From Cheiracanthium punctorium (taxonomy: Eukaryota > Arthropoda > Arachnida > Araneae > Cheiracanthiidae): 64,000 bases of DNA. How positions within the stretch are numbered: position 1 is the stretch's first letter; each line of letters starts with the position of its first letter. The DNA lies in contig JAWZYV010013140.1 in NCBI GenBank assembly GCA_038373885.1, positions 1 through 64,000 on the forward strand. The letters run 5' to 3'. The notes under the pieces were generated by a model that worked only from the letters and a program-made list of their open reading frames with translations, was not told the origin of the DNA and did no database searches. The position numbers and the translations under genes are program-made. Shown here piece by piece: positions 23,798 through 33,497 of this stretch.

Positions 23798-24485
23798 TAT
23801 ATGTATACAGGGATGAGATTATTCAGTTTTTTAGCTGATTTCAGCTTTTTGTGAATTTAGTTGCGCATTTTCTTTTTTCTATGAAAATTCTCCATTTTTC
23901 TATAGATTCTCGATAATAGTTTATTAATTAACTGTGTAATATTTTTTTCTTGTACCTCATTCAGATGTTTTACTTAAAACTTCTTTCACATCAGTGGCGG
24001 CTCGTTGGATACAGCAAGTACAGCCGGGCTGCACTTGAAATTATCAGCACATACTTTAAAATAATTTATTCTACTAACTTTCTTAAATTCAGACTAGAAT
24101 TATGGAATTCCTATGGTAAATTTAAAAAAAAAAAAAATGCATTGTTAGTAACGGCCGGATCGCTCATTCAGAAAAAAAACCCTTTAATCTTCCCGCAATG
24201 CAACTGCGAAAGTCGTTGGTACAGCCGAGGGAGAAGAAAGATTCTTTCTCCTCTCTCGGAGGCCTCGGTACAGCCCTCAGCGCTGATTAGGGAATTGGCA
24301 GCACCGTTGCCATGGTAACGAGTACGTAAGTAGTTTCTCCGGCTTAGGATATCATAGGGTGTTTTAGCTAAGACACAGCCGAAGAAAGGTTTTCTCATTT
24401 TTGCTGCAGTAGTGAATTCGACAAACTGATTGGCACAGACAATGAGTGAGGGAGAGAATAAAGACACAGAATATATGTTCTAGCC

Positions 24486-24756
24486 CAGCGTTTCTCAACC
24501 TGAGGGGGGTGCGCACCCCGTAGAACGCTTGCAGGAGGGGGGGGGAGAGGAAAACTATAGAGCAAGTAGTGATGCATGTTTTTAAAAAATCATCTTATTT
24601 ATTCTCATTTATACTCAAAAATATATCCATTTTCGCTTAAAATGTTAATTATTAAAGATTAAAAAACTCAATGTATGCTGAAAAAGTGAGGGGGGGAGCG
24701 CCACTGTAAGTTAACCGTTGTTGGGGGGGGGGACGTTAAAAGGTTGAGAACCGCTG
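24486..24756. mobile_element. hAT MITE nested in the outer hAT element
   Basis: A 271-bp unit with inverted ends CAGCGTTTCTCAACCTGAG and AAGGTTGAGAACCGCTG, flanked by the perfect 8-bp repeat TTCTAGCC at 24478-24485 and 24757-24764. Ends of the CAGNGNTTCTCAACC type belong to a widespread hAT MITE group. Two G-rich tracts lie inside. Non-coding. Confidence 0.85.
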
Positions 24757-24871
24757 TTCTAGCCCTTTCTAACGGAAACAATATATATATATATTTTGTC
24801 TGGGATGGTTGAAAGTTTTTAGCCACTGTGTCCATGTGTTATTGGAATCTATGATTTAACTGTTTTGAAAC

Positions 24872-25339
24872 ATGGAGCCCCGTTATTATCCAGTTTGCGT
24901 CTTGCTTGAAACTCCGTTTAACACATGGGAAGAAGATAATAAACGACAACCACTAAAAGAAAATAGACCGACACCAAAATTGTCCATTCATAAGAAAAAA
25001 GCAGGTTCGTCTCAGCATGGTCGTAGCTTCCATTTCTCATGATATGCACTATTCTCGTGGCTATGGGCAGTTTTTATTTTTTTTAAATGTTTTGTTGGCC
25101 GTGTTTAATCGTTGAGATAAAAAAGACCGTTTGGAATGGTACTGGATAGGATGGATTAACCATCATCACATGAGCATGTAAAACACATGAAAGCTCAATC
25201 GAGCATTTAAAAAATTCTTTAAAATTTAAGGAGTTGATAAGAAGTGGGAGCTAAATTGCTGACACATTAAAGGAAAACTCTCGACTTTATATTGCTGAAT
25301 TTATCAAGAAGGTAAGCCTGAATAGACGCTTCATGCAAT
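24872..25339 (+). pseudogene. TTF-type zinc-finger hAT transposase, N-terminal part (outer element)
   Basis: Starting at MEPRYYPVCVLLETPFNTW, the decayed frame runs through a lysine-rich stretch, a zinc-finger-like FCWPCL motif near 25090 and then KTHESSIEHLKN and KENSRLYIAEF up to KVSLNRRFMQ at 25339. That order (acidic leader, TTF/BED-like zinc finger, 'HESS..H' helix) is typical of ZMYM-type or TTF-type hAT proteins of arthropods. Several stops and shifts break it. It is cut at 25339 by the inner hAT and resumes in the same frame at 27623. Confidence 0.65.
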
Positions 25340-25895
25340 CAGGGCCTCCGAGAGAAATTTTAGAAGGCGGGACAGAAATGTTCCTGGGGCCCCCTCCCCA
25401 ACTTGTTTCTGTCTCAAGAAATATATTTTAAATTCTGCCCAATTTTACTTTAAAAGTAGTTATTAAAATAAAAAGTTAATATTGTGGGGTCATTTTTATT
25501 CCTACCTAAATTATAATTTTAATAATAGTATTTACAATCTATAATAATTTATTTAAAAAAATATTAAACAATGAAGTATCATTACGGTATTTTTATAACC
25601 AGATTCCAAAATCTTCCTTTGCCTTACCACCCTCGCTGTCTAACATGTGTTGCAAATCACCATCACCAACAGTGTGTTATTTATTATACTTTGCTATAGT
25701 TAAACACTGTTTCGAAAATTATTTTTTTTTCCTTTTAGTGATTTTTATATAGAATACTAAAAGGAAAGAATGAGTAAGGAAATCTTCATATTTAGCGATT
25801 TTTTATTCATGCTTGAAGGTTAAAAGTATGTATAAATGGTAGAATTAGCATATTTATTCTTTAATTTTAATAACTGCTTTTTGTGCCTTTTTATC

Positions 25896-26175
25896 AGGTT
25901 GTAACGAAAGTTTTCCGTCAACAAAAAATTCCAAAGTTAGAAAAAGAACCTGAAAGGAGTACCCTTAATGCGGATAGTAATCACCACCCACATCTATAAT
26001 TTTCTACCAACGTTTTGGTAGTTTTTCAAAGCCTTCGGCTAAGTAACATGGGGGGCAAGAGACCAAAAACATAATTTTCAAATGCCAAAAATCGTTTGAC
26101 AAAATAGGAGGAAACAGGCGAATGCAAACTGTTTGCTGAGATATCTGAGGTGGCGGGAAACTTTCGTTACAACCT
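25896..26175. mobile_element. Palindromic MITE inside the inner hAT
   Basis: The ends AGGTTGTAACGAAAGTTTTC and its near complement GAAACTTTCGTTACAACCT enclose about 240 bp of non-coding sequence. No target duplication is evident next to the ends, so the superfamily is undetermined. Confidence 0.55.
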
Positions 26176-26227
26176 AATACTTGCAGAATTTCGTATAACA
26201 TCATCAAAATTAATAGTTCTGGTAAAG

Positions 26228-27548
26228 TCAGATTCGATGCTTAGTCTTGCTAAGTCTACAAGTCGTTCTTGAGACATGGTTGATCTTAAGAAATTTTTTG
26301 AGTTCCAATTTGCTGAATGATCGTTCAGCAGAAGGTACCGTTTCTGGAATGGTTAAAAACACCCTAAGGGCAATGCAAACATTTGGAAATAGATCGTTCA
26401 GTTTATATTCTGTTAGTATGTTCAATAAATCCAGAGGCTTTAATTGATTAATTCCAAAATTAGCTTTGTGGATGGATGGTAAGTGAATTATTTCTGAAAG
26501 AAAATCTTCACTATTCAGATCATCTTGGTACTGTTCCGATAGAAATAATGCCTTTTCTTTCAAACTGCTTTCAGGTATTGTTAAATACTGCCATAATATT
26601 TCAAATTTACTTGACAAGTTTTTGACAGCATGGAATCGTACAGTTAGACACTATCTACCAAAGGATAAAATACATAAATTAAAAATATTTTACTTCATTA
26701 TCTAACTGTTTATCAGTTTCTTCACTATCCAGGGGATGCATCTTTTGTTTTTTGCGTCTCTCATCATATTCACGCGAAAACGTTTTCTCGATCTCCATAT
26801 TTAAAGCTACAGTTTTAGCTTCAGACCAGAGTGAATTCAATCATTTCAAGTGTTTTCGGATCGAAGAGCAGTGCTCCTATATTTTCAGCTTCGACATCAA
26901 TTGTTGTATTTCTGGCTTGGATGACTTTATTGCACATATCGATTCGAAGCAATATTTTGAACCACACAGCTGACATTAACACACACACGAAAGATGACAT
27001 ATACCATAGAGCTCCATTAATTTCATTTTTAGTTTTTGGAGTTAAATTTAAAGCTTTCAATTCTTGCAGTGCTAACTTGATGCCAGGAAGGTGATTTGCT
27101 AACGGTTTGACACTGTGAATTCGGTCTGACCATCTGGTATCTGACATGGTGTGAACTGCGCAGTCGATATGTTTGCATAAAATTTCCCAGCGCTTCGGAC
27201 TAGAGCTAAATAAATTATAGGTGGTTTGTATTGTAACAAAAAAAGTATTGCTTCTGGTATGTATTCAGCAGTGTCATTTCCACATAAATTAAGCGTATGG
27301 CATCCGCAAGGTGAAAATATTGCTTTTGGATTCTGTTCTAATATATATATATATATTTTTTTCCCTTGGTCACCTTTATATTTCCCAGACATATTTGCAC
27401 CATTATCGTAAGACTGAGCCCTACAGTCACTGAGTGGAATTGCGTTAGCTTTCAAGGTAGAAATTTTTAATTCAGCAATTTCTTCTCCTTTTTTGTTGCT
27501 GCAATCCGAAAATGTGAGAAATCGTTCTTGAACTTCTGAAAAATTCAC
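26228..27548 (-). pseudogene. hAT transposase (ZMYM1-like type), C-terminal half
   Basis: In coding order: NFSEVQERFLTFSDC and CRAQSYDNGANMSGKYKG (27548-27350), whose D in SYDNGAN is a conserved catalytic-core residue; a TA-microsatellite expansion adding IYIYI; then NPKAIFSPCGCHTLNLCG; SDTRWSDRIHSV (about 27147) with the conserved RW; an insertion-domain stretch; and at 26617-26228 the dimerisation block VFLTIPETVPSAERSFSKL. The pieces lie in different frames and the N-terminal zinc-finger half is absent, so no active enzyme can be made. Family assignment is firm from the SAER.FS block. Confidence 0.85.
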
Positions 27549-27622
27549 GGGCCCCTTCTAATTTGACGGGCCCCGGGGCAGTGCCCTGGCTGCCCCTCCC
27601 TCTCTCTGGGTCTGCATGCAAT

Positions 27623-27795
27623 TACCCATCAAAGCAGTATTGTTTTTAAGTAAGCAAGAACTGGCATTAAGAGGACATGGCGAGCGAGAAAATTCTTTAA
27701 ACATGGGGAATTTTAAAGAGCTTTTAAAATTAATGGTATCTGAATTTAAACAACGCCTTTTTATGAGGACATCACGGACTGATTCGCAAGTTTAA
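27623..27795 (+). pseudogene. hAT transposase continuation of the outer element
   Basis: Starting from the right CATGCAAT duplication the frame reads on without a shift as FMQLPIKAVLFLSKQELALR, then RENSLNMGNFKELLKLM, to a TAA at 27793-27795. This joins exactly to the fragment ending at 25339, showing that the inner hAT split one coding region. Downstream (about 27830) a GTAAGT looks like a splice donor. The rest of the outer transposase is not recognisable, so the outer element also lost its catalytic half. Confidence 0.7.
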
Positions 27796-28274
27796 AAGGA
27801 AGAAGGATTGATTTGACTTATAAAAAATAAGTAAGTTTTCTTTTTTTCTTTTCAATGCCATACGCTTAATTTATTTTTTTCTCAAGTTATCATTACAAAA
27901 GAAAATTCTCAGGAAACTTCGAATCAGACACAGATTAATACAATTTTGAGAATAGGAGCGGCTGTTTGAAATTTATGTCCATTTTATGGAAGTAAAATAG
28001 GATCTCTTACATTTTTATGTAATTTTTTTTTTTTTTTTTTTTTTTTTAATCCGGGTGAGGGCTTACGCTTAATTCGCCAGCTTTCGAATTCAGTAACAAA
28101 GATTTTCCATTCCTGGGGGGGGGGGGGTCACATGTTTCCGGCTGCACTAACATTTTTGACCACGGGCCGCCACTGTTTCACATATATTACATGCAAGTAT
28201 CTCATGTACAAATTATTTCCTTGCATATAATTCCAGTTTTTTTTTCAAACTCATCCCTGTATATATATATATAT

Positions 28275-28296
28275 ATAAGGACTTTTCGGACACCCT
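28275..28296 (-). mobile_element. Isolated mariner-type terminal repeat facing the next element
   Basis: AAGGACTTTTCGGACACCCT is the exact complement of the left end of the element starting at 28314. Only about 20 bp remain, set in (TA)n. It is a head-to-head stub of a second copy or part of a terminal rearrangement. Confidence 0.5.
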
Positions 28297-28313
28297 ATAT
28301 ATATATATATATA

Positions 28314-29086
28314 CAGGGTGTCCGAAAAGTCCTTGCTACATTTAAAAAATTCACAGAAAAACAACAAATTGTATGAGTATGTGGTTTGCACAATAATGCT
28401 TCACAGAATCAAGAATTTATTTTTCCGTCTTAAAACGAATTGCTTCCAAAATGTGTTCATAGATGGTGCTGCATCTCCAGTTTTCAGCAATGATAGCCAA
28501 TTGGGATTTTTCGTGAGTTTCAAACAGCATTGACGATGAAGGGAATATTCATTCTAGCTATGGTAACTGTGACTGAGAAAGCGCACTGTGTAGGTTGGTA
28601 TTTCAAATCGAATCCATAACTACAGTTCAGAGAAAGTTTCTAACATGTTTAAGAAAAACCCTCAGAGTCAAAAAGCATTTTGGCCTGGCATGAAAAGTTT
28701 ATAAAAACTGGAAGCATTTTAGATACTGAAAGAATGGTTGGCCACGAAGATCGGATGAAACTGTACAAGACATGGACATGGATGACAAGTGTATGAGATG
28801 AACTTGAGTACCGTTTCGATTGGTTTGAACAACAAAAGGTGCACACTTTGAACTCTGGTAACGAGAGTATTGCTTTCTTCTTAATAAAATGATTATACAC
28901 TTCACATTACTTATGTCTTTCTTACTGTGACAGTACAGCGCTACCTATAAACACAAATTGGAAGTAATGTTTTTTTACAATGTCAAAAAAAATTCAAGAA
29001 CCTGAGAAGTATTGTGCAAACCGCATATTCATACGACAATTTGTTGCTTTTCTATGAATTTTTAAATGTGTCAAGGACTTTCCTGA
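28314..29086 (+). mobile_element. Decayed mariner/Tc1-type element with CAGGGTGTCCGAAAAG ends
   Basis: The left end CAGGGTGTCCGAAAAGTCCT lies beside TA. About 90 bp of sub-terminal sequence (AACAAATTGTATGAG..., TTTGCACAATAATGC) reappears inverted at 28995-29086, so terminal repeats are about 100 bp long. The outer right end is worn (GGACTTTCCTGATATTTG). A fragment of a helix-turn-helix transposase N-terminus lies inside on the plus strand; the catalytic part is deleted. Confidence 0.65.
28560..28835 (+). pseudogene. Transposase helix-turn-helix fragment (DUF4817-like)
   Basis: From an ATG at 28560 the frame reads VTEKAHCVGWYFKSN, is shifted and stopped, then gives AWHEKFIKTGSILDTERMVG. The order 'ERAxCVxW', then 'AWHxxFxxTGSxxDxxRxGRP', matches the N-terminal DNA-binding part of the mariner/Tc1-like proteins annotated as DUF4817 or Tc3-like in arthropods. 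No DDE part follows before the right terminal repeat. Confidence 0.55.
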
Positions 29087-29529
29087 TATTTGTGCGCAAA
29101 TTTAGGCTTTTTTGAAATCTGCATTACATACTAACCTGTCTAAAACAGGTACTTCAGGTAATTATCTGGTATAATTCAATTTAAATTAATTTTTAAAAAG
29201 AAATGTGCTTTAAATAGAAACAGGTTGATAACAAACTAATTTTAATTTCAGCATTAAGCCAGCTACTGAGAATCTGAATATTTTTAGCACTGAGTTTAAA
29301 ATCTCAACTTTTGATACCTAAAGTCACTGGAGATTTAAAAAAAGAAATGTACAAAAATTAAAGATATGTTTAAATTAGTACTAGATAGCACCATTTGATA
29401 AGAGTTTTGAAATAAAAGATTATAATAAATTATCTGTCGCACCTACCCTATGCGTTAATTTCTTAAGAAAGGCTGTATACCCCCCCTTTCATTGTAGCCC
29501 TTGTGGCGTTTAAATACCAGGTCAGTTAA

Positions 29530-30849
29530 GGCGTCTTCTCACTTTAGGCACCTCGAAAATAGGCTATTTTCGCGATTATTTTTCGAGGATTTTTGCTAAC
29601 AATTATGGGATAAAATGGATCCTATATAATAAACACATCTTTCAAGTACAAGAAAAAAAAAATTTTTTAATTTTTTTGAACAATTGTTATAATAAAACAG
29701 TAGCATCGAAAAACCCGTGTAGAAATGTAATGTTCGTGGCTTGTTGATGGTATCTCCGAGACAGGTCATCTGAAACAAAAAAATAAAACAGTTTTAGATT
29801 CAGTATGTCAGTGGCTATAGCGCATATCATCAGATTTTTGATATTCGCGAAAATAACAAAATGGCGCACGTTTTTCGAAAAAGTAAAAAAAAAAAAAAAA
29901 AAAAAAAACGCGTTTTTTTTTTTTTTTGCAGTGTTTTGTAAAACAAAAATACTTCAAATCAAAATTTCAAAAATCTGATGATATGCGCTATAGCCATAAC
30001 TATGAAGAATATGTCATTCAAATTTCATGACAATCGGCCGGATAGTTTCCGAAATTTCATCAACAAGGCACTGAAAAACCTTGTTTTGAGATAAACGCAT
30101 TTAAAGTTTTGGTTGCAGAAAAATCATGAAAAAACCTTACCTCGGGTTAATCAGCGATGCCTGCTCCATACAATGGACCTTCCGATTCTTCGTAGAAGTT
30201 GTGCTCGTCCAAAATAGCTTCCCTTCGTCTCGACCTATAGTCTGTTCGCGGAAACGAGGGAACGAAAGTAAACAAACGGGTTACCAAAGAATTACATATT
30301 TTTTCACCAATCTCTAGTTTGGAGTTAAGAAAGGTTAAATGCGCCTAACAGCGTAAATGGAAGAAAGCAGAAATTCATACTGTGTTTGGCGCTTTGGCAA
30401 AATGCCAGGGTCTTACTCTTCGCCAGTTTACATGTGCCATTATTTAGTTTCGTTCTCTCGACTCGGCGAACAGACTATAGTCTCTTTTGAAGCGTTAGAT
30501 TTGCGGCGGTTCCCTACGCGTACGCGATCACTGTCGCGTTTCTCGGCGTATTGAGCGGCGATAGGGCCAAGTTTGACACCCATCACCTCCAAAATTTTTA
30601 AAACAGGTTGTAGCCCTTCGTTATAAATGCATGCTGCTGTTTGACAAGCAATTTCCACGGTTTTTCTTCACGTAAAAACGTGTTTCGGTGCCATTGCCCA
30701 GACACAGCTGTTGAAACACTCGTTGTTATTTTGGGTATTTCCTCCGATCTTTATGAAATTTTGATATAACATTTTTGATGATATGTACTTTCAAAAAAAA
30801 AAAAAAAAAAAATTCGATTTTTTTTTAATTTTCAAAGTGAGAAGACGCC
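29530..30849. mobile_element. TTAA-target element with GGCGTCTTCTCAC ends
   Basis: Inverted ends GGCGTCTTCTCACTTT and AAAGTGAGAAGACGCC enclose 1320 bp, flanked by TTAA at 29526-29529 and 30850-30853. TTAA duplications are used by piggyBac, Kolobok and Sola3 elements; the transposase fragment inside (30440-30690, minus) points to a Kolobok-like type. The element holds two internal inverted repeats: 29810-29840 with 29965-29995 (GGCTATAGCGCATATCATCA), around an A-run/CGCG/T-run at 29885-29927; and 30225-30260 with 30450-30485 (ACTATAGTCTGTTCGC). Confidence 0.65.
30440..30700 (-). pseudogene. Transposase C-terminal fragment (Kolobok/Mutator-like type)
   Basis: A frame of about 85 codons, weakly interrupted at its start (CVWAMAPKHVF then a stop), continues EIACQTAACIYNEGLQPVLK, ILEVMGVKLGPIAAQYAEKR, DSDRVRVGNRRKSNASKE. 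The order 'CVWxxxPKxxF', 'a.YN.G...VLk.lGv..G', 'D..Rv' resembles the C-terminal part of transposases labelled Kolobok or 'Mutator-like transposase' in arthropod genomes; this is recalled by motif, not by a search. It is the only coding remnant of the element, which is therefore non-autonomous. Confidence 0.5.
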
Positions 30850-31087
30850 TTAAAACAATATTTATTTAATGGCGAACTGTTAAATGTTGTTTTATTCTAT
30901 TTAACAGACATGTTAGATTCACTGGGCTGCTTTGAAGCTATTAATGTAATTCTCGGCAGTTCACCTGAGCTCACACATACATAGACTTCTAATTTCGCCC
31001 AACTTTCATTATTACCTCCAAAGGAGTTCAACGGCGAATCTAAGTGGAGGGGCGATCGCAACTCACTGCTAAACATATGTGTAACTA

Positions 31088-32380
31088 TTGGGTTGGCAAC
31101 TAAGTAATTGCGGATTTCACTCATAGATGGCTTCAGTTGAATTTTTAGGTTTGCAGACGATTTACAAATGTAAAGCACATTTTGTTATTTGATAGTTGGC
31201 AATTCAGCTGTTAATCAGTAAAAAAAGTTCTTTGATCGGTTGCGTAGTTTTCGCTTGGCCTTCGTTGAAAAATGGAAAATCAAAAGGAACGTTTTCGTCA
31301 TATTTTGCTTTATTATTTCCGCAAACGGAAAAACGGATCGCAAGCTCATAAAAAGTTATGTGCTGTTTATGGTGACGAAGCCTTAAAAGAACGGCAGTGT
31401 CAAAATTGGTTTGCCAAATTTCGTTCTGGTGATTTTTCACTCAAAGATGAAAAACGCTCTGGTCGTCCAGTTGAAGTTGATGACGCCCTAATCAAAGCAA
31501 TAATCGATTCGGATCGTCACAGTACAACACGTGAGATTGCAGAGAAGCTTCATGTATCACATACATGCATTGAAAATCACTTAAAACAACTTGGCTATGT
31601 TCAAAAACTCGATACATGGGTTCCTCACGAACTGAAAGAAACCCATTTAACGCAACACATTAACAGCTGCAATTTGCTAAAGAAACGTAATGAAAATGAT
31701 CCATTTTTAAAACGATTGATAACTGGCGATGAAAACTGGGTTGTTTACAACAATATCAAGCGAAAAAGATGAAAAGATCGTGGAGCAGGCTAGGTGAACC
31801 AACTCAAACAACATCAAAAGCTGATATTCATCAAAAGAAGGTTTTGTTATCATTGGTGGGATTACAAAGGAATTGTCTACTTTGAACTCTTACCACCCAA
31901 CCGAACGATCAATTCTGATGTCTACATTGAACAACTAACGAAATTAAACAATGCAGTTGAAGAAAAGCGGCCCGAATTGAAAAATCGAAAAGGTGTTGTA
32001 TTCCATCATGACAATGCAAGGCCACACACATTTTTGGTCACTCAGCAAAAATTATTGGAGCTTGGTTGGGATGTTTTGCCACATCCACCATATAGTCCTG
32101 ACCTTGCACCATCTGATTACTTTTTGTTTCGATCTTTACAAAACTCCTTGAATTGTAAAAATTTCAATAATGATGATAATGTCAAATCGTACCTGATTCA
32201 GTTTTTTGCTAATAAAAACCAGAAATTTTATGAACGTGGGATTATGATGCTGCCTGAAAGATGGCAAAAGGACATTGATCAAAATGGGCAATACATTACA
32301 GAATAAAGTTATTTAGTTCCATGAAAAAATTGTCTTTGATTTTCTAAAAAAAATCCGCAATTACTTAGTTGCCAACCCAA
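31088..32380 (+). mobile_element. Nearly full-length mariner element, mellifera-type ends
   Basis: Perfect-looking inverted ends TTGGGTTGGCAACTAAGTAA and TTACTTAGTTGCCAACCCAA, flanked by TA at 31086-31087 and 32381-32382. The length, 1293 bp, is the usual size of a complete mariner. It carries one transposase gene of normal architecture damaged by small indels. The ends resemble the mellifera subfamily seen in insects and other arthropods. No other copy is present in the window. Confidence 0.95.
31272..32306 (+). pseudogene. Mariner transposase (DD34D), frame-damaged
   Basis: Cut-and-paste transposase of the mariner family. The N-terminal paired helix-turn-helix reads from MENQKERFRHILLYYF through QNWFAKFRSGDFSLKDEKRS and the RSGRP hook; then the linker hallmark WVPHEL, the first catalytic Asp in ITGDENWV, the second in HHDNARPH and the third in YSPDLAPSDYFLF, with 34 residues between the last two (DD34D). 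The frame is broken at 31770-31772 (TGA) and 31791-31793 (TAG): an apparent 8-bp repeat insertion near 31765 shifts it, and a loss of about 2 bp near 31850 restores it. All three catalytic residues and both hallmarks survive. The start is chosen by fit to the usual length near 345 residues. Confidence 0.9.
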
Positions 32381-32429
32381 TAGTTCGCTCTCATCGTTAG
32401 AAGGACATAACAAAGAAGACTACTAATTT

Positions 32430-32690
32430 GACCTGCAACCGAGTGGATAAGGCACTCAATGGTAGAGTAGTAAGGCACTCAATGGCCGTAGTGTGAAGGT
32501 CCTGGATTCAGGCACTATCGAGCAGCTGTCAATCTAAAGGTCTAGAGTTTTGGTAGGTTTTCTCCTGATGTAATGCGAGTATGCGTTAGAACCCCTTAGA
32601 AAGTCCTCCCACTAAGGCACCCCCCATCCTAGGCAGACACCTTTCGTGTAGGTTTGCCTTAATAATGCACACAATACAACTGACCAGTAA
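32430..32690 (+). mobile_element. tRNA-derived SINE, family 1, worn copy
   Basis: Contains GTGTGAAGGTCCTGGATTCA (worn B-box region), CTGTCAATCTAAAGGTCTAG, GTTAGAACCCCTTAGAAAG and ACACAATACAACTGACC, in the same order as the copies at 40860, 51655 and 62740. A short duplication of AAGGCACTCAATGG lies in its 5' part. Pol III-type non-coding retroposon. Confidence 0.65.
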
Positions 32691-32888
32691 TGCCTCTCAG
32701 AATGGTCCTGTGCTGAGCCCAGCATTGAACTTTCTATGGGTTAAATGTGGATTCGAGGTTTTAAAAAAATCCAGTGACCCATCTCTGATAATTTGCTTTA
32801 TCATACTTATCGTCCCTTTCTTGAAAGTTTCCTTGATCTACCACACACATTGAAGGAGGGCCAATTCTAAAGTGACCATGTTTCTTAA

Positions 32889-33402
32889 CCCCTTCTGCCC
32901 TGATGTCCGAATATGAACACATCTTTGCATTACTCTGTAATATAGAGTTATTCAAAGTCTATATTCTTATTCTTCATTTTCAAGAATTTTAACACCAAAA
33001 CCTAGTGTCCTACTAATAATACCTGCAAGAATAGCAGAATGTTATCATTTTTGCTCTGTAGAAGGCAGAAAATCTCCAGTAGGGAAGATTATGGACGTGT
33101 CAAGCCATTTGAAGCCAAAAGTTAATGCATCTTTTTAAGTACATGCATGCAATCAAAATCTATGAGAAATGCGAAATATTTTCATGCACAAAGAAATTGT
33201 TCCAAGAGGTTTCATCCAAAATAACTGAAATATTTTGCTCCATTTTAGCCTCGTGTCCTATTATTAGAACATTCCTTAATTAGTTTGGTAATTGGCTGAA
33301 TGTTATACTATTTCATATTTAAGATACTTACATATAGGGCGGCACGTCTACCACTCAATGATTTTTTTTATCTGCTCCATTCAAAAGTCAGGGCCGAAGG
33401 GG
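32889..33402. mobile_element. TTAA-flanked MITE (piggyBac-like)
   Basis: Ends CCCCTTCTGCCCTGA and TCAGGGCCGAAGGGG match as inverted repeats with one difference and are flanked by TTAA at 32885-32888 and 33403-33406. The 514-bp interior is AT-rich and non-coding. A CCCTTC-type end with TTAA suggests mobilisation by a piggyBac-type transposase. Confidence 0.8.
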
Positions 33403-33497
33403 TTAAGTCCAAATACGGGACATTCTCGCAGAGGGGGGGGGATATCGGGATATATCCCCCCCTTGGAGACCTTGGAGGAAAGAATAATATTTAACTA

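Larger units (their letters stand above)
25340..27614 (-). mobile_element. Inner hAT element inserted in the outer hAT coding region
   Basis: A 2275-bp unit with short imperfect inverted ends (CAGGGCCTCCGAGAGA; and on the other strand CAGACCCAGAGAGAGG), flanked by the perfect 8-bp repeat CATGCAAT at 25332-25339 and 27615-27622. It carries the C-terminal half of a hAT transposase on the minus strand; the N-terminal half is missing, because coding begins about 65 bp from the end. A palindromic MITE at 25896-26175 sits in its 3' part. Confidence 0.9.
23992..28175 (+). mobile_element. Outer hAT element, host of two nested hAT insertions
   Basis: Ends CAGTGGCGGCTCGTTGG and CCACGGGCCGCCACTG are inverted repeats, and the perfect 8-bp direct repeat TTTCACAT flanks them at 23984-23991 and 28176-28183. 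The element is about 4.2 kb now and about 1.6 kb once its two passengers are removed. It carries the remnant of a TTF-type zinc-finger hAT transposase reading on the plus strand. A GC-rich 5' part at about 24140-24330 contains a hairpin with GAGAAGAAAGATTCTTTCTC. Passengers: a 271-bp MITE (24486-24756) and a 2275-bp hAT in the opposite orientation (25340-27614). Confidence 0.85.

Noticed and set aside
24168..24467. 99-codon minus-strand frame and 122-codon plus frame at 23950-24318
   Set aside because: Both lie in the non-coding 5' part of the outer hAT and cross its boundary or its hairpin; no family motif.
26004..26207. 67-codon minus-strand frame
   Set aside because: Falls within the palindromic MITE inside the inner hAT.
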